Shown piece by piece: positions 36,243-44,887 of a DNA stretch of 64,000 nt. The notes below the pieces were generated by a model. The model saw nothing but the letters and a program-made list of their open reading frames with translations. It was not told where the DNA came from and ran no database searches. The DNA is from an uncultured bacterium. GTDB lineage: Bacteria > Cyanobacteriota > Vampirovibrionia > Gastranaerophilales > Gastranaerophilaceae. Numbering within the stretch: position 1 is the first letter of the stretch; the number at the start of each line of letters is the position of its first letter. The stretch is from assembly GCA_949297715.1 (NCBI GenBank), contig CASFTJ010000002.1:189112-253111 (forward strand). Direction: 5' to 3'. The translations under genes were made by a program, and so were the position numbers.

Positions 36243-36870
36243 CTCCTTAAAAGGAAAAGAAAAGGGTTTTACATTAGCGGAAGTTTTAATTACGATTGGA
36301 ATTATAGGACTTGTGGCGGCTTTGACTTTGCCTGCTTTAATTAACAATAACAGAAATAAAGCACTCGAAACGGCTTTTAAAAAGAATTATTCGGCAATAA
36401 GTCAGGTTTTAAATATGTATTATGCTCAAAATGGTGAAAGGCTTACACCTGAATATGTCGGTCCGCATGAACTTAAACCAATTTTAATAAAATATATGAA
36501 TGTATTACATGATTGTGGTTGGGGAGCTGAGCATACTGACGAAGAATTAAAAAAGGCATGTATTCCATATTCTCCAGATGCAACAAAAAGGTCACAAGTA
36601 TATAAAAATTTTAATGGTACTAATACTATTTATTTAACTTTATTTGATGATGGTCAATTTATTTTGAATGATGGCAGTCTTATTTTATTAGAAAATGTTT
36701 CCGCAGGTGGTAGACTTTATATTTCTGTAGATGTAAACGGGTATTTAAAAAATCCGAACAGATTAGCAAATAATTTATATTGCTCTAAAACATCAACAAG
36801 TACACTGAACGGAGCTGGATGCACAATAAAAGCTATAAATGAAAAAGATTATTTCACAAAATTACATTAA
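36208..36870 (+). CDS. Prepilin-like protein 4, G-run gene, apparently OFF, internal deletion
   Basis: About 220 residues in the pilin frame. Leader, FTLAEVLITIGIIGLVAALT helix and conserved blocks match pilin 1 closely, but GYLKNPNRL joins directly to ANNLYCSKTSTS. Against pilin 1 this removes 27 residues in frame (GQDLFMFQI through the KGT-x-x-Y-N stretch), including the conserved FMFQIDxKGNLLPMGAKG block. The likely start is the ATG at 36195, out of frame by one G. Either a decayed silent copy or a donor of sequence for other pilins. A strong terminator separates it from rpmA. Confidence 0.82.
   Translation: MNYRGGGAPENSSLKGKEKGFTLAEVLITIGIIGLVAALTLPALINNNRNKALETAFKKNYSAISQVLNMYYAQNGERLTPEYVGPHELKPILIKYMNVLHDCGWGAEHTDEELKKACIPYSPDATKRSQVYKNFNGTNTIYLTLFDDGQFILNDGSLILLENVSAGGRLYISVDVNGYLKNPNRLANNLYCSKTSTSTLNGAGCTIKAINEKDYFTKLH
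36218..36229. repeat. Poly-G run, 12 bases
   Basis: Homopolymer in the leader of pilin 4. Confidence 0.95.
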
Positions 36871-36939
36871 GATATTCTGAATCATCGTGCGGATTTACCT
36901 AAATAATTGTTAAGCGCATTAAAGCAATTCGTAAGTTAC

Positions 36940-36973
36940 AAAGAGCCTTGCATTTTTTTATGCAAGGCTCTTT
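36940..36973. terminator. Bidirectional terminator between pilin 4 and rpmA
   Basis: AAAGAGCCTTGCA and TGCAAGGCTCTTT, a 13-base perfect stem with an eight-base loop. Confidence 0.92.
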
Positions 36974-36998
36974 TAAATATTTTTATATTTTTTTTATT

Positions 36999-37253
36999 TT
37001 ACACAGCGTAAACGCTAACTTGTTTTCTGTCACGTCTGTGAGGTTCAAATTTTACCTGACCGTCAATCAATGCAAACAAAGTATCATCAGATCCGATGCC
37101 TACATTGTTTCCGGGGTGGATTTTAGTTCCGCGCTGACGAACAAGAATATTTCCGGCTTTAACAGCTTCGCCGCCGAATTTCTTAACGCCGAGTCGTTTC
37201 GCTTCTGAATCGCGTCCGTTACGGGTTGATCCCATACCTTTTTTATGTGCCAT
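36999..37253 (-). CDS. rpmA: Ribosomal protein L27
   Basis: 84 residues starting [20 protein letters not shown]; the first residues reach the peptidyl-transferase centre. I use the ATG at 37253 after AGGAGATATAATC; the longer frame upstream is not part of the family. There is no Firmicutes-type N-terminal cleavage extension. Second gene of the rplU-rpmA operon, with no ysxB-like gene between. Confidence 0.97.
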   Translation of the reverse strand: MAHKKGMGSTRNGRDSEAKRLGVKKFGGEAVKAGNILVRQRGTKIHPGNNVGIGSDDTLFALIDGQVKFEPHRRDRKQVSVYAV

Positions 37254-37335
37254 GATTATATCTCCTATTGGTTCGAACTCTTTTGTGTTCGATTGTTGTA
37301 TCACTTAGTGCCTTTTATTTTCGGCTTTTGGTTGG

Positions 37336-37692
37336 TTAAGCTTCTTCGGTTGTTTCAGTTTCTGAAGATTTTTTCTGAGCTGAAGTTCTGATTTTGTTAA
37401 TCATTACTCTTGTGAAGCCTTGTCTGTGTCCCTGTTTTTTTCTGTAACCTTTTTTAGGTCTTTGTTTGAATACGATAATTTTCTTAGCTTTGTCTTCCTT
37501 AACAACGGTTCCTTCTACAGAAGCGCCTGCAACATAAGGTTGACCTACTTTTGATTTCTTACCGTTTACTATCATAACGATGTTGTCAAAAACAACTTTT
37601 GAATCAGCTTCCTGATTAAGAAGTTCGATATCTACATAACGTCCTTCTTCTACTTGGTACTGTTTTCCGCCTGTTTCTACAATTGCGTACAT
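37336..37692 (-). CDS. rplU: Ribosomal protein L21
   Basis: 118 residues: MYAIVETGGKQYQVEEGRYV at the start, KIIVFKQRPKKGYRKKQGHR and FTRVMI in the conserved second half, then an acidic tail (SSETETTEEA) beyond the usual 103 residues. Binds 23S rRNA near L20. ATG after AAAGGACAAAC. Starts the rplU-rpmA operon from a good promoter and a structured leader. Confidence 0.97.
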   Translation of the reverse strand: MYAIVETGGKQYQVEEGRYVDIELLNQEADSKVVFDNIVMIVNGKKSKVGQPYVAGASVEGTVVKEDKAKKIIVFKQRPKKGYRKKQGHRQGFTRVMINKIRTSAQKKSSETETTEEA

Positions 37693-37721
37693 TTGTTTGT
37701 CCTTTCTAATTGAGGTGTCGT

Positions 37722-37752
37722 AACCCCTTTCTGCATACGGCTAGTCGGGGTT
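37722..37752 (-). promoter_or_regulatory. Structured leader of rplU
   Basis: AACCCC and GGGGTT pair in the 5' untranslated region about 30-60 bases before the rplU start. L21 mRNA leaders in other bacteria are autoregulated; this could be an equivalent. Confidence 0.35.
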
Positions 37753-37786
37753 TTGTCAACGATTTACCTATAATACACGTATAATT

Positions 37787-37815
37787 ATTATCAAATACTC
37801 AAAGCCCGATGTCAA
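37787..37815 (-). promoter_or_regulatory. Promoter of rplU-rpmA
   Basis: On the minus strand TTGACA, 17 bases, GATAAT. Start of transcription would be near 37780, giving a leader of about 88 bases. Confidence 0.7.
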
Positions 37816-37862
37816 GCAGTATTAATATTTATTAACTTTTTACTCTCCTGTTTTGTTTGAAG

Positions 37863-37868
37863 TAAAAT
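37863..37868 (+). promoter_or_regulatory. -10 box of murF
   Basis: TAAAAT ends 7 bases before the ATG; no Shine-Dalgarno, so probably leaderless. TTTACT 18 bases upstream is a possible -35. Confidence 0.45.
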
Positions 37869-37875
37869 TATAAGT

Positions 37876-39231
37876 ATGAAGTTTAATGAGAAAGAAATTC
37901 TTACCGCTTGCAATGCGGAAGTGTTAAAAAATAGTGATAAAAGTTTATTGTTTGAGATTTCGACAGATACCAGAACGATAAAAGAGGGGCAGATTTACCT
38001 TCCGTTAAAGGGCGAAACTTTTGACGGTGAAAAATTTATATCTCAAGCTTTAGAAAAAGGTGCAATCGGATATTTTACAACAGGCAGCGAGGTTTTTGAA
38101 GGTGCCGAAGTTGTTTTTAAAGTTCAGAATACTTTGACTGCTTATTTGGAGCTTGCAAGGTATTTAAGGCGAAAATATAACCCTAAAACCGTTGCAATTA
38201 CAGGAAGTTCAGGCAAAACCACCACTAAGGAAATGGTTTATGCGGTATTAAGCGAAAAATTTAATACGCAAAAAACTTTGTCAAATCATAACAATGAAAT
38301 CGGGTTATGTCAGACGATTTTCGGAATTAATGAAGATACTGAAGCGCTTATAGTTGAGATGGGCATGAGGGGGTTAGGCGAAATTGAGCTTTTGTCGAAA
38401 TATTCCGAACCGGATTTTGCAATTATCACGAATGCCGGATCTGCGCATTTGGGGCGTCTTGGAAGCCTCGATAATATCGCAAAAGCAAAGTCTGAAATCG
38501 TAAATCATTTAAATATGAATGGAGCATTGATTGCAAATGACAATCCCCGTTTGCACAAGTTTACCGAAAATTATAAAGGTGAGAGGGTTTGGTTCTCAAT
38601 TTCTGATGTCGAAATTTTAGAGCAAAGACAAGGGTATTCAAAATATTTGTATAAAGAAAGAGAATATGAACTTAATGTTGAAGGTTCTTATAATATAGAG
38701 AATTCGCTTTCTGCAATAGAAGTTGCTTTAAAAATGGGAATGTCTTATGAAGAAATTAAATCAGGGCTTTTGAGGTATCATCCGATTGAAAAACGATGGG
38801 AGGCTGAAACAATTGGTGGATTCAGCGTTATTAATGACAGTTACAACGCAAATCCCGAGTCTATGAAGGCTTCTGTTTCGACATTTTTGGCTTTGTACAA
38901 AAATCCTGTAGTAATTCTGGGTAATATGGGGGAGCTTGGCTCACAGGAAGAAGAATTGCACAGTGAAGTCGGGAAATTTTTAGCGGATATGATTTCGAAA
39001 AATTCTGCGTTAAACGAAGTTAAGTTTTTGACGGTGGGGCATTTAGCCGAAAAAATTGGTGAAAATCTTAAAAAACAAGGAGTTTTTGCCAGAAATTTTG
39101 AAAATAATATTGATGCGGCGCGTTACGTACTTGAGAATATCAAGATTGGAAGTACAATATTTCTGAAGGCATCAAGAGCAATGAAATTTGAAGAAATAAT
39201 TGAATATTTAAGGGAGAATAAGAAGTCATGA
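37876..39231 (+). CDS. murF: UDP-MurNAc-tripeptide:D-Ala-D-Ala ligase
   Basis: 451 residues. N-terminal UDP-binding domain (STDTRTIKEGQIYLPLKGE), central ATPase with GSSGKTTTKEM (about 112-122), LSNHNNEIGLC, and a C-terminal domain with NDSYNANPESMKAS. Adds D-Ala-D-Ala to complete the pentapeptide precursor in the cytosol. First gene of the murF-mraY-murD-ftsW-murG cluster; its stop overlaps the mraY start (ATGA). Confidence 0.97.
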   Translation: MKFNEKEILTACNAEVLKNSDKSLLFEISTDTRTIKEGQIYLPLKGETFDGEKFISQALEKGAIGYFTTGSEVFEGAEVVFKVQNTLTAYLELARYLRRKYNPKTVAITGSSGKTTTKEMVYAVLSEKFNTQKTLSNHNNEIGLCQTIFGINEDTEALIVEMGMRGLGEIELLSKYSEPDFAIITNAGSAHLGRLGSLDNIAKAKSEIVNHLNMNGALIANDNPRLHKFTENYKGERVWFSISDVEILEQRQGYSKYLYKEREYELNVEGSYNIENSLSAIEVALKMGMSYEEIKSGLLRYHPIEKRWEAETIGGFSVINDSYNANPESMKASVSTFLALYKNPVVILGNMGELGSQEEELHSEVGKFLADMISKNSALNEVKFLTVGHLAEKIGENLKKQGVFARNFENNIDAARYVLENIKIGSTIFLKASRAMKFEEIIEYLRENKKS

Positions 39232-40208
39232 TAATGGTAGCAGTGGCATTTTTGCTTGGAATGATATTATGCCTGTTATTTGGAGTTCCGTATATTTCTT
39301 TTTTGAAAAAGAAAATGATAGGACAATATGTAAAGGATTTAGCGCCAGAGGCTCATCAAAAAAAAGAGGGGACACCTACAACCGGCGGCGTGTTTATAAT
39401 TGTTGCTGCGATTATTGCTTCAATTATTGCCCTGATGCTTGCGCAAAGATTTTCGGAAGAAGTTTTTATAATTTTGATAACATTTATTTTCTATGCATTT
39501 GCAGGATTTCAGGACGATTATCTGAAACTCAAAGGCAAGCATAATGACGGATTAAGTGCTAAAGGTAAATTGTTAAGACAGATTGCTATTGCACTATTGC
39601 CTACGGCATTTGTCATGATGACAAATAATGAAGGTACTTATTTTTCGATAGGTAGTATAGCTTTTGATTTAAAATGGCTTTATCCGATATTTTCGGTTAT
39701 CGTAATTACGGGAGCTTCAAATGCTTACAATTTAACTGACGGTTTGGACGGACTTGCGTCTTCCACCGGAGTTTTTGCGTTTGCTGCTTGTGCTGTAATC
39801 CTTTTATTAAACGGACATCCGGGGGCTGCTATTATATCAGCATCAGTTGCAGGTGCATTGTTTGGATTTTTGAAATATAACAAGCCTAAAGCTGAAGTTT
39901 TTATGGGCGATACAGGTTCACTTGCTATCGGCGGCTTGCTCGGTACTCTTGCTGTTATCGGGAAATTTGAATTTCTGCTTATTTTTATCGGCGGAATTTT
40001 CGTCGTTGAAGCGCTTTCGGTTATTTTACAGGTTGCAAGTTTTAAAACGACCGGAAAAAGAATTTTTAAAATGGCACCAATCCATCATCATTTTGAACTT
40101 TGCGGATGGAGTGAAAAAAGAATTGTTGTTACTTTTGCGCTTATTTCCGCTTTGTTAGGTGCGTTTGCATTGACGTTGTTTTATTTAACTCTGAAAGGAA
40201 TAATTTAA
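39228..40208 (+). CDS. mraY: Phospho-MurNAc-pentapeptide transferase
   Basis: 326 residues, about ten membrane helices. Conserved loops: HQKKEGTPTTGGVF, FQDDYLKL, NAYNLTDGLDGLA, EVFMGDTGSLAIGG and MAPIHHHFELCGWSE. Attaches the pentapeptide to undecaprenyl phosphate to form lipid I. Overlaps murF by 4 bases. Confidence 0.97.
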   Translation: MIMVAVAFLLGMILCLLFGVPYISFLKKKMIGQYVKDLAPEAHQKKEGTPTTGGVFIIVAAIIASIIALMLAQRFSEEVFIILITFIFYAFAGFQDDYLKLKGKHNDGLSAKGKLLRQIAIALLPTAFVMMTNNEGTYFSIGSIAFDLKWLYPIFSVIVITGASNAYNLTDGLDGLASSTGVFAFAACAVILLLNGHPGAAIISASVAGALFGFLKYNKPKAEVFMGDTGSLAIGGLLGTLAVIGKFEFLLIFIGGIFVVEALSVILQVASFKTTGKRIFKMAPIHHHFELCGWSEKRIVVTFALISALLGAFALTLFYLTLKGII

Positions 40209-40210
40209 TT

Positions 40211-41560
40211 ATGAAAACAGGCTGGCATGAAAGAAAAGTTCTGGTATTGGGATTGTCAAAAAGCGGAATTTCTGCGGCTAAATATCTGAATAAACACGGG
40301 GCTGACGTTTATATTACAGAAAGCCGTGAGAGAAAAGATGAAGATAATAAAACGATTGCGGAATTGGAGCTTTTAGGAATTAAGGTCGAAATGGGCTCTC
40401 ATTCGGATGAGTTCATCAAAGATTCTTATACCGCCGTAACAAGCCCGGGTATTCCGCCTGAAGCTGAAATTATGAAGCGGTTGAAGGAGGAACATATTCC
40501 TGTTATATCCGAAATTGAACTTGCATATACTCAGACACAAAAACCTTTTGTCGCAATAACAGGTACAAACGGCAAAACAACTACAACAGCTTTGACTGCA
40601 CACATTTTGAGTAAGGAATTTAAGGCATATCCTTGCGGAAATTATGGGGTTCCGCCTTGTGATCTTCTGGATGGGGATGTAGAGATTTTTGTTTGTGAAG
40701 TAAGTTCATTCCAGCTTGAATACAGCAACGCTTTTCAGCCGCAAATTTCAATTTGGACTAATTTTACTCCTGATCACATTAGCTGGCACGGATCGCTTGA
40801 AAATTACTTTAAAGCAAAAGCAAAAATCTTTAAAATGCCTCAAGAGCCCGCATTTTCGGTTTTAAATGCAAAAGATCCAAAGCTTTTGGAATTTTCAAAA
40901 GAATGCGGTGGCACTGTATTTATGTTTGACGGTGAAATAGGAGATAATTGCTGTTATCAAAAGAATGAAGCAATTTATTTTAAGCGTGACGGTAAAGAGG
41001 AGCATATAATAGATCTTAAAGATTGTCCGCTGATTGGAGAACATAATTATCAAAACGTAATGTGCGCAGTAATTGCCGCAAAATTGGAAGGTGTTTCTAA
41101 TGAAAACATAAAAGATGCGATTATGTCGTTCAAGGTTCCGGAACACAGACTTGAAAAATTTGCACAGAAAGACGGGATTGAATTTTATAATGATTCAAAA
41201 GCCACAAATCCTGAGGCTTCGCTTGTTGCGATAAGATCTTTTAACAATGAAGATGTAGTTTTAATTGCGGGCGGAAGAGATAAGAACACTGATTTGAAAG
41301 AGTTTGACGAAGCTTGTAAAAAACACATTAAAACAATAATTTTAATAGGCGAGGCGGCAGACAGGTTTGAAGAAAATTTGAAATCTGACGGGTTTGAAAA
41401 TATTATAAGAGAAAGTTCGCTTCAGAATGCAGTTGACAGAGCCGTTGAATTAAAACCCGATGTGGTACTTTTGTCGCCTGCGTGTGCAAGTTTCGATATG
41501 TTTAGCGGATACGAGGAAAGAGGAAAGGTCTTTAAAGATTATGTCTTATCGAGATTATGA
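40211..41560 (+). CDS. murD: UDP-MurNAc-L-Ala:D-Glu ligase
   Basis: 449 residues. N-terminal Rossmann-like domain (VLVLGLSKSGISAAKYL), P-loop AITGTNGKTTTTALTAHIL, EVSSFQLEY, and C-terminal domain with YNDSKATNPEASLVAI and LLSPACASFDMF. Adds D-glutamate to UDP-MurNAc-L-Ala. Starts 2 bases after mraY. Confidence 0.97.
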   Translation: MKTGWHERKVLVLGLSKSGISAAKYLNKHGADVYITESRERKDEDNKTIAELELLGIKVEMGSHSDEFIKDSYTAVTSPGIPPEAEIMKRLKEEHIPVISEIELAYTQTQKPFVAITGTNGKTTTTALTAHILSKEFKAYPCGNYGVPPCDLLDGDVEIFVCEVSSFQLEYSNAFQPQISIWTNFTPDHISWHGSLENYFKAKAKIFKMPQEPAFSVLNAKDPKLLEFSKECGGTVFMFDGEIGDNCCYQKNEAIYFKRDGKEEHIIDLKDCPLIGEHNYQNVMCAVIAAKLEGVSNENIKDAIMSFKVPEHRLEKFAQKDGIEFYNDSKATNPEASLVAIRSFNNEDVVLIAGGRDKNTDLKEFDEACKKHIKTIILIGEAADRFEENLKSDGFENIIRESSLQNAVDRAVELKPDVVLLSPACASFDMFSGYEERGKVFKDYVLSRL

Positions 41561-42755
41561 TAGAGGTAATTACGATGCGGAAAGAACCCGCAGCAGCAGA
41601 TCTTCAGTTCAAAGGGTTATAATATCTTCACCTGACAGAACCCTTTTAATTGTCGTGACTTTCCTTGTTATGATTGGCTTTATGATGATATTTTCGGCAT
41701 CTGCGCCGAAGTGTCTGGATGAGGGGGTTAATCCTGCTCAATTTTTGATTAAACAGATAATATGTTTTATTGTCGGGTTTATCGGGCTTAAGTTTTTTAC
41801 GAATTACGACTACAAAAAACTGGCACAATGGAATACTATACTTGCGGCGGGTATAATTATCGCTCTGATGCTGGTGGATTTCACGCCTTTAGGAGTTACG
41901 GTAAACGGTGCAAAAAGGTGGATAAACCTTTTCGGATTTCAGCTTCAGCCTTCAGAATTTGCTAAACCTGCTGTAGTATTGTTGATGGCTTCAGCTTTTA
42001 AAGATAACCCGAATTTGTTTGATGAAACAAAGTGGTTTAAATATTTTATACCGATACTTGTGATGCTGGCATTTATTTTTATGCAGCCGAATTTAAGTAT
42101 GGTAATTTTGCTTTTGTCGGTTTGTGTTGTGATGTTTTTGTGCGGTGGTGGTTCGTTAAAACTATTTTTTAGTTGTTTAGCAGCAGGAGTTACGACAGTG
42201 ATTTTGGCTTTAACAACGATTATTAAACCATATCAGCTTCAGAGATTAAGAATTTGGCGTCATCCTGAGACTGATCCTCAAGGTGCAGGGTATAATATAA
42301 TCCAGTCTTTAATTGCTTTTGCATCAGGCGGGTTTAACGGGGTCGGATATGGCGGATCTATCCAGAAACTTGCGTATTTACCCGAATGTCATACTGACTT
42401 TATTTTTGCAATTTTGGCGGAAGAATTGGGATTTATAGGCTGCGTGCTTGTAATCGGGCTTTTCTGGACTCTTGTACACAGAGGATTTATTATCGCTTCT
42501 CGCTGTCCTGATTTGTATGGAAGGCTTTTGGCGGTCGGAATTACTTTTGCGATAGGTTTTCAGGCATTTTTGAATATAAGTGTCGCAAGTTCTTTCTTGC
42601 CGACAACGGGTGTGCCGCTTCCGTTTATAAGTTACGGCGGATCGTCATTAATTGTTTCACTGTGGATGGTCGGAATTTTGTTGAATATATCTAAAAAAAG
42701 AATTAAAAAAATAAGGAATCAGGATGAAGAAAGAGAAAGAGCAGAAAGAAGATAA
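41541..42755 (+). CDS. ftsW: FtsW lipid II polymerase
   Basis: 404 residues from the ATG at 41541, which lies 20 bases inside murD. A basic cytosolic N-terminus (about 30 residues) precedes about ten helices. SEDS marks: GAKRWINLFGFQLQPSEFAK, ETDPQGAGYNIIQS, GFNGVGYGGSIQKLAYLPE, HTDFIFAILAEELGFIG and PFISYGGSSLIVSLWM. It polymerises septal glycan with a class B penicillin-binding protein. Overlaps on both sides mark tight coupling. Confidence 0.95.
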   Translation: MSYRDYDRGNYDAERTRSSRSSVQRVIISSPDRTLLIVVTFLVMIGFMMIFSASAPKCLDEGVNPAQFLIKQIICFIVGFIGLKFFTNYDYKKLAQWNTILAAGIIIALMLVDFTPLGVTVNGAKRWINLFGFQLQPSEFAKPAVVLLMASAFKDNPNLFDETKWFKYFIPILVMLAFIFMQPNLSMVILLLSVCVVMFLCGGGSLKLFFSCLAAGVTTVILALTTIIKPYQLQRLRIWRHPETDPQGAGYNIIQSLIAFASGGFNGVGYGGSIQKLAYLPECHTDFIFAILAEELGFIGCVLVIGLFWTLVHRGFIIASRCPDLYGRLLAVGITFAIGFQAFLNISVASSFLPTTGVPLPFISYGGSSLIVSLWMVGILLNISKKRIKKIRNQDEERERAERR

Positions 42756-43854
42756 TTATACATTTTTCGTAACTGGAGGCGGAACAGGAGGGCATATTTA
42801 CCCTGCGGTTGCGATTGCGGATGCTTTAATTGAAAAAAGCGAAAAAGTTTTTTATGTCGGCAATCCTAAGAATCTTGAGTTTGATATTGTGAAAGCCAAA
42901 GGTTATAAGTTTTTGCCTGTTAATGTTCACGGAATGCCGAGAAAAAAGGATTTTGGGATTATTAAATGGTGTATAGAATTATCTTTTGCAATTATGAAAA
43001 GCTGCTTTTATATTCTAAAATATAAGCCAGATGCTGTTTTTGGAACGGGCGGTTATGTTTCGGCACCTGCTTTAATTGCGGCTAAAATCTTAAAAATTCC
43101 TTATATGATGCACGATTGCGATGCAAAACCAGGGCTTGTGACAAGAAAGTTAGCATCAGGTGCTTCGGCGGTTTCGTTAGCGTTTGATTGTGCAAAAAAT
43201 GAAATAGCAAATGACAATTGCCTTATAAATGGGAATCCTATCAGAAAAGCTTTTAAGACTTTATCAAAAACGGAAGCCCGCAAAAATCTAGGAATTTCAG
43301 ATAAAACAACACTTTGTATAATGGGCGGCTCTCAAGGTGCAAGAGCAATTAATGATGCGGCAGTTGAAATAATTAAAAAACTTTCAAAAGAATTTGATTT
43401 GCAGATAATTTTCCAGACAGGGAAGAAGAATTTCGAGCGTGTAATTGAGCAGTTGATAAAAATTTATCCTGAATACGAGTGTGATAAGAATTTAATCGTA
43501 AAACCTTATTTTGATGATATGGTAACTGTCTTAAAAGTTTCGGATATTGCGGTATCAAGAGCAGGATCTTTAAGCATTTCGGAACTTTGCGCATCAGGTA
43601 TTGCTTCAATTCTTGTACCGTATCCGCACGCGGCGGCGGATCACCAGCGTAAAAATGCTAAATATATGCAGGAAAAAGGCGCTTCTCTTTATTTAGAGGA
43701 CGATGAATTGAATGCCGATACCTTGTTAGAAAATATTTTATCCCTAATCAATTCTTCTCAAAAACTTTCTGAACTTCAAAACAAAGCGCTTTCTCTTGCA
43801 AAGTACGATGCTGTTGATGAGATTTGCAAAAAATTAATTGAAATTGCAGATTAA
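42724..43854 (+). CDS. murG: Lipid II synthase MurG
   Basis: 376 residues. GT-B fold: FVTGGGTGGHIYPAVAIADA near the N-terminus, GTGGYVSAPALIAAKIL, then MGGSQGARAINDA and SRAGSLSISELCASGIASILVPYPHAAADHQ in the C-terminal half. Transfers GlcNAc to lipid I on the inner face of the membrane. Overlaps ftsW by 32 bases, with ATAAGGAATC as ribosome-binding site. Last gene of the cluster; murC and murB do not follow. Confidence 0.97.
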   Translation: MKKEKEQKEDNYTFFVTGGGTGGHIYPAVAIADALIEKSEKVFYVGNPKNLEFDIVKAKGYKFLPVNVHGMPRKKDFGIIKWCIELSFAIMKSCFYILKYKPDAVFGTGGYVSAPALIAAKILKIPYMMHDCDAKPGLVTRKLASGASAVSLAFDCAKNEIANDNCLINGNPIRKAFKTLSKTEARKNLGISDKTTLCIMGGSQGARAINDAAVEIIKKLSKEFDLQIIFQTGKKNFERVIEQLIKIYPEYECDKNLIVKPYFDDMVTVLKVSDIAVSRAGSLSISELCASGIASILVPYPHAAADHQRKNAKYMQEKGASLYLEDDELNADTLLENILSLINSSQKLSELQNKALSLAKYDAVDEICKKLIEIAD

Positions 43855-43865
43855 ATCTATAAATA

Positions 43866-44087
43866 TTATTTATTAATTTTCAGTAAAGTATTAATATCAG
43901 TTTCCAAATAATTTGCAAAATCTACAATTTTACCTATGGAAAGGTTAAGAACTCCTGATTCTATTTTAGCAACATAACTCCAAGATACGTTCATTAATTC
44001 GGAAAAAGTTTCTTGGGTATAACCTTTTTCTTTCCTTGCATATTGGATGTTTTTGCCTATTTGTTTAAAAATTTCTTTTTTGTTCAT
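43866..44087 (-). CDS. XRE-family HTH regulator, partner of pilin 5
   Basis: 73 residues from MNKKEIFKQIGKNIQYARKE. Helix-turn-helix in KGYTQETFSELMNVSWSYVA-KIESG, no other domain. I prefer the ATG at 44087: CATAAT ends exactly 6 bases upstream, which fits a leaderless mRNA; the frame is open to 44144 but that part would contain the promoter. Divergent from pilin 5 across a 90-base gap holding an inverted repeat over the pilin -10, so it is probably the repressor of that pilin. Same plan as the gene at 3294. Confidence 0.85.
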   Translation of the reverse strand: MNKKEIFKQIGKNIQYARKEKGYTQETFSELMNVSWSYVAKIESGVLNLSIGKIVDFANYLETDINTLLKINK

Positions 44088-44093
44088 AAAAAC

Positions 44094-44099
44094 ATTATG
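44094..44099 (-). promoter_or_regulatory. -10 box of the XRE gene
   Basis: CATAAT on the minus strand, 6 bases before ATG 44087, no Shine-Dalgarno. Confidence 0.45.
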
Positions 44100-44123
44100 A
44101 ACTATTATTGACTTATTTTTGTA

Positions 44124-44157
44124 TTGACATATAATTATATTCAAATATAATTGAATA
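44124..44157 (+). promoter_or_regulatory. Promoter and candidate operator of pilin 5
   Basis: TTGACA (44124-44129), 16 bases, TATAAT (44146-44151). Inverted repeat TATTCAA (44138-44144) and TTGAATA (44151-44157) around ATATAA covers the -10 exactly. AGGAGG follows before the ATG at 44177. Confidence 0.75.
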
Positions 44158-44176
44158 TACAGGAGGATAGTTAAGT

Positions 44177-44878
44177 ATGCAAAAAGGGTTTACGATGGCG
44201 GAAGTATTGATAACACTAGGGATTATCGGAGTGGTTGCGGCAATGACACTGCCAACGGTTATGAATAACAGTCGAAATAAGGCGCTGGAAACGGCATTAA
44301 AGAAAAATTATTCGGTAATTGAGCAGGCTTTGAATATGTATTATGCTCAAACCGGAGAAAGACTTTTGCCGGAAATAGTAGGTGCTTCAAGGTTAAAATT
44401 AACAATTAAACCGTATTTTCAGGTTATAAGAGATTGTGGCCAGGGGTCTGAAGGGAACGAAGAACTTATCAAAAAAACTTGTATTCCTAATTATCATAAT
44501 GTTGGAACTCCTGATAAAAATTCGACTAATTATAAAACATTTAATGGGGTGTCAAATATAGATTTGACGTATTTTGATGATGGGCAGTTTGTTATTAGTG
44601 ATGGAAGCTTAATTTTAATAGAAAATAGAGTTCCCGAAAGATGTTTTATTTCTGTGGATGTGAATGGGTATAATAAAAATCCTAACCGGCTTGGGCAAGA
44701 TTTGTTTATGTTTCAAATTAGCGAAAAGGGAAAACTTCTCCCAATGGGGGCGGAAGGGACAACTTATTACAGTGCAAATGATGAGTATTGTTCCAAGACT
44801 TCAACAAATGCAATGAATGGTGCCGGTTGTACTTATAAGGCACTGACTGACGATAAATATTTTAGTAAGTTAAAATAA
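44177..44878 (+). CDS. Prepilin-like protein 5, XRE-linked, no G run
   Basis: 233 residues. Very short leader MQKG, then FTMAEVLITLGIIGVVAAMT. Body blocks match the other pilins: MYYAQTGERL, FDDGQFVISDGSLILIE, ISVDVNGYNKNPNRLG, FMFQISEKGKLLPMGAEGTT, and a C-terminal GAGCTYKALTDDKYFSKLK. Four Cys are conserved with them (DCGQG, KKTCIP, EYCSK, GAGC). ATG after AGGAGGATAG. It has consensus promoter boxes with an operator-like repeat, so it should be strong but repressible, in contrast to the G-run genes. Confidence 0.93.
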   Translation: MQKGFTMAEVLITLGIIGVVAAMTLPTVMNNSRNKALETALKKNYSVIEQALNMYYAQTGERLLPEIVGASRLKLTIKPYFQVIRDCGQGSEGNEELIKKTCIPNYHNVGTPDKNSTNYKTFNGVSNIDLTYFDDGQFVISDGSLILIENRVPERCFISVDVNGYNKNPNRLGQDLFMFQISEKGKLLPMGAEGTTYYSANDEYCSKTSTNAMNGAGCTYKALTDDKYFSKLK

Positions 44879-44887
44879 AATTTTCTC

